Origin: CAYXUW01 sp964468375
GTDB lineage: Bacteria > Planctomycetota > Phycisphaerae > Sedimentisphaerales > Anaerobacaceae
Direction of reading: 5' to 3'
Length of the DNA stretch: 6,866 bases
Assembly (NCBI GenBank): GCA_964468375.1
Contig: CAYXUW010000110.1
Span: 1-6,866 of the forward strand
Made by a program: the position numbers and the translations under genes. Position 1 is the stretch's first letter; each line of letters begins with the position of its first letter. The notes under the pieces are model-generated. The model was given only the letters and a program-made list of their open reading frames with translations. It searched no databases and was not told the DNA's origin. Below, piece after piece: positions 5,834 through 6,866 of the stretch.

Positions 5834-6282
5834 TTTTGCTCGTAACTTTCGTTTTCCAGAGTTTCCGGCATTTTTTCTATGAATTCTTTCATTTGGTCTC
5901 TCAGTTTTACAAATGCCGCTTTAATTTGCTCTTCATTTCCGGTTATAAACATCGGGTCTTCAAAAGTTTTGTGAACGTATCTGGTTTTGTGAGGAAAGAC
6001 GGGGCAGCTTTCGCGGGCATAGTCGCAAACCGTTACGACATAATCGAAATCAATGTCTTTAAACTCATCGACGTGTTTTGACCTTTGTGCCGAGATATCA
6101 ACACCGGCTTCGGCCATTACCTCGACAGCCCTTCTGCTTAAACCGGCAGGGATTATACCCGCGGAGGAAGCGTCTATAACATCGCCTTTAAGATGTTTTG
6201 CCCAGCCCTCGGCTATCTGGCTGCGGCAGGCATTGCCAGTGCAGAGAAATAATACTTTTATTTTACTCTTATCTTCACTCAT
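5830..6282 (-). CDS. arsC: Thioredoxin-coupled arsenate reductase (low-molecular-weight phosphatase family)
   Basis: A 150-residue protein reducing arsenate to arsenite through a cysteine relay. The phosphatase-type P-loop is CTGNACRS (14-21), with nucleophile Cys14 and Arg20. The two further cysteines of the Staphylococcus/Bacillus-type enzyme are Cys86 and Cys93 (VTVCDYARESCP), spaced seven apart as in that group. They pass the disulfide on to thioredoxin. FEDP (107-110) carries the general-acid Asp109. Plain protein tyrosine phosphatases of this fold lack the Cys86/Cys93 pair. The frame is open 104 codons further upstream, but that part runs antiphase through the RND gene. The ATG at 6282, starting MSEDKSKIKVLFLCTGN, is clearly right and has AAGG nine bases before it. 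It lies 17 bases after the RND stop and overlaps the next gene by four bases. No arsenite exporter or ArsR is visible, so the RND pump or genes outside the window may complete the pathway. Confidence 0.92.
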   Translation of the reverse strand: MSEDKSKIKVLFLCTGNACRSQIAEGWAKHLKGDVIDASSAGIIPAGLSRRAVEVMAEAGVDISAQRSKHVDEFKDIDFDYVVTVCDYARESCPVFPHKTRYVHKTFEDPMFITGNEEQIKAAFVKLRDQMKEFIEKMPETLENESYEQK

Positions 6283-6299
6283 ACTATATAACCTTGAAA

Positions 6300-6866
6300 C
6301 TACTTTTCCATCCTGCGAATTTTCGCTTCTTTTACCCAGCAGTAGAGAACCGGGACGACAAGCACTGTAACTATCTGGATTGTCATTCCGCCGAAGGAAG
6401 GTATTGCCATCGGCACCATAATGTCGCTGCCCCGGCCGGTGCTGGTCAACACAGGCAGCAGCGCCAGTATTGTCGTGGCTGTTGTCATAAGCGCCGGGCG
6501 TATTCTTCTTTTGGAGGCCATAATCACTTTTTCCCGGACGGCATCGATTGCATTTTGCTGCTGTCCTGCGAACTGTTGCTCGATATACGTGCATATTATT
6601 ACGCCATTATCAGAGGCAATTCCAAACAAGGCCAGAAATCCGACCCAGATAGCGACGCTGAGGTTTATCGGGTGCATCTGGAAAAGATTGCGCATATTGA
6701 CGCCGAACAGGCTGAAATCAAAAAACCACGGCTGGGCGTAGCACCATATCATTAAAAAGCCGCCCGCCCACGCCACAACTATTCCTGAAAAAACCAATAC
6801 GGCGGTCATGACCGATTTGAACTGGAAATACAAAATCATAAAAATGATAAACAAAGCCAACGGAAC
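6300..6866 (-). CDS. Efflux RND transporter permease (CusA/CzcA-like), C-terminal 188 residues
   Basis: The frame is open to the window edge; full permeases are about 1000-1050 residues. The piece covers the last five transmembrane helices of the inner-membrane pump: about 1-15, 20-42, 68-95 (LSVAIWVGFLALFGIASDNG), 122-143 (RPALMTTATTILALLPVL) and 155-178 (IPSFGGMTIQIVTVLVVPVL), ending in a basic tail. Asp86 in SDNG sits where CusA has the proton-relay Glu (AAEFG). The Lys of the CusA RPKAMT motif is Ala here (RPALMT), so the relay differs from E. coli CusA. Between the second and third helices is a loop with QPWFFDFSLFGVNMRNLF (45-62), absent from E. coli CusA but, as I recall, usual in a Bacteroidota-type CusA/CzcA subgroup. 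The substrate is probably a heavy metal cation, with the following arsC supporting a metal/metalloid role. Membrane-fusion and outer-membrane partners would lie outside. Confidence 0.9.
   Translation of the reverse strand, partial: VPLALFIIFMILYFQFKSVMTAVLVFSGIVVAWAGGFLMIWCYAQPWFFDFSLFGVNMRNLFQMHPINLSVAIWVGFLALFGIASDNGVIICTYIEQQFAGQQQNAIDAVREKVIMASKRRIRPALMTTATTILALLPVLTSTGRGSDIMVPMAIPSFGGMTIQIVTVLVVPVLYCWVKEAKIRRMEK

Noticed and set aside
6283..6594. 104-codon upstream extension of the arsC frame
   Set aside because: It runs out of phase through the RND permease, is low-complexity and basic, and the family start MSEDKSKIKVLFLC at 6282 matches the normal length.
6198..6755. 185-codon plus-strand open frame
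   Set aside because: It is antisense to the RND and arsC genes, with no recognisable domain and a His/Arg/Cys-rich shadow composition.
1..6866. CRISPR arrays, tRNA/rRNA genes, insertion sequences, integrase or attachment sites
   Set aside because: No spaced direct repeats, RNA gene signatures, transposase frames or terminal inverted repeats were seen.

Overview
All genes supported in this window lie on the minus strand, so it reads from high to low coordinates. Two tightly packed gene clusters are separated by one regulatory gap (3985-4108). The content suggests an anaerobic or microaerobic bacterium of moderate GC. The evidence is a short class III hybrid cluster protein, an Rrf2-family regulator with cysteines placed as in Fe-S members, thioredoxin-type arsenate reductase chemistry and a heavy-metal-type RND pump. 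The phylum cannot be fixed from the sequence. A Planctomycetota/Phycisphaerae-like anaerobe is a weak guess only; the RND fragment also resembles a subtype I associate with Bacteroidota.

Right-hand cluster (6866 to 4109): the C-terminal 188 residues of a CusA/CzcA-like RND efflux permease (cut by the window edge), a thioredoxin-coupled ArsC-type arsenate reductase of the low-molecular-weight phosphatase fold, and a 574-residue protein I do not recognise. The last has a Cys/His pattern resembling the transglutaminase-like fold plus a separate Cys/His-rich patch. Its start codon overlaps the arsC stop (ATGA), so the two are probably translationally coupled. The cluster looks like a metal/metalloid detoxification unit with an uncharacterised passenger.

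Gap (3985-4108): it contains a weak AT-rich hairpin that could end the first cluster. It also contains a striking operator-promoter: a perfect 13-base palindrome, GACTATAATAGTC, with a TATAAT -10 box at its centre. This fits the core of the E. coli IscR type 1 site (GACTRWWWYAGTC). It lies about 35 bases upstream of the Rrf2 gene.

Left-hand cluster (3984 to 1): Rrf2-family regulator, small cupin, HD-domain hydrolase, class III Hcp (hcp), the remains of a 4Fe-4S protein gene, and a plant-type cystathionine gamma-synthase-like PLP enzyme cut by the window edge. Gaps are 12-28 bases, and the last two reading frames overlap as TAATG, so this is most likely one operon led and autoregulated by the Rrf2 protein. 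The likely theme is nitrosative or redox stress: Hcp handles NO or hydroxylamine, the regulator senses Fe-S or NO status, and the PLP enzyme supplies transsulfuration.

The 4Fe-4S protein gene is broken. Its ferredoxin half ends at an in-frame TAG, has Arg in place of the first cluster Cys and lacks about half of the usual domain. The well-conserved C-terminal half continues in another frame. The main leads are the IscR-type operator, this decaying or split Fe-S gene beside an intact Hcp, and the unknown 574-residue protein.
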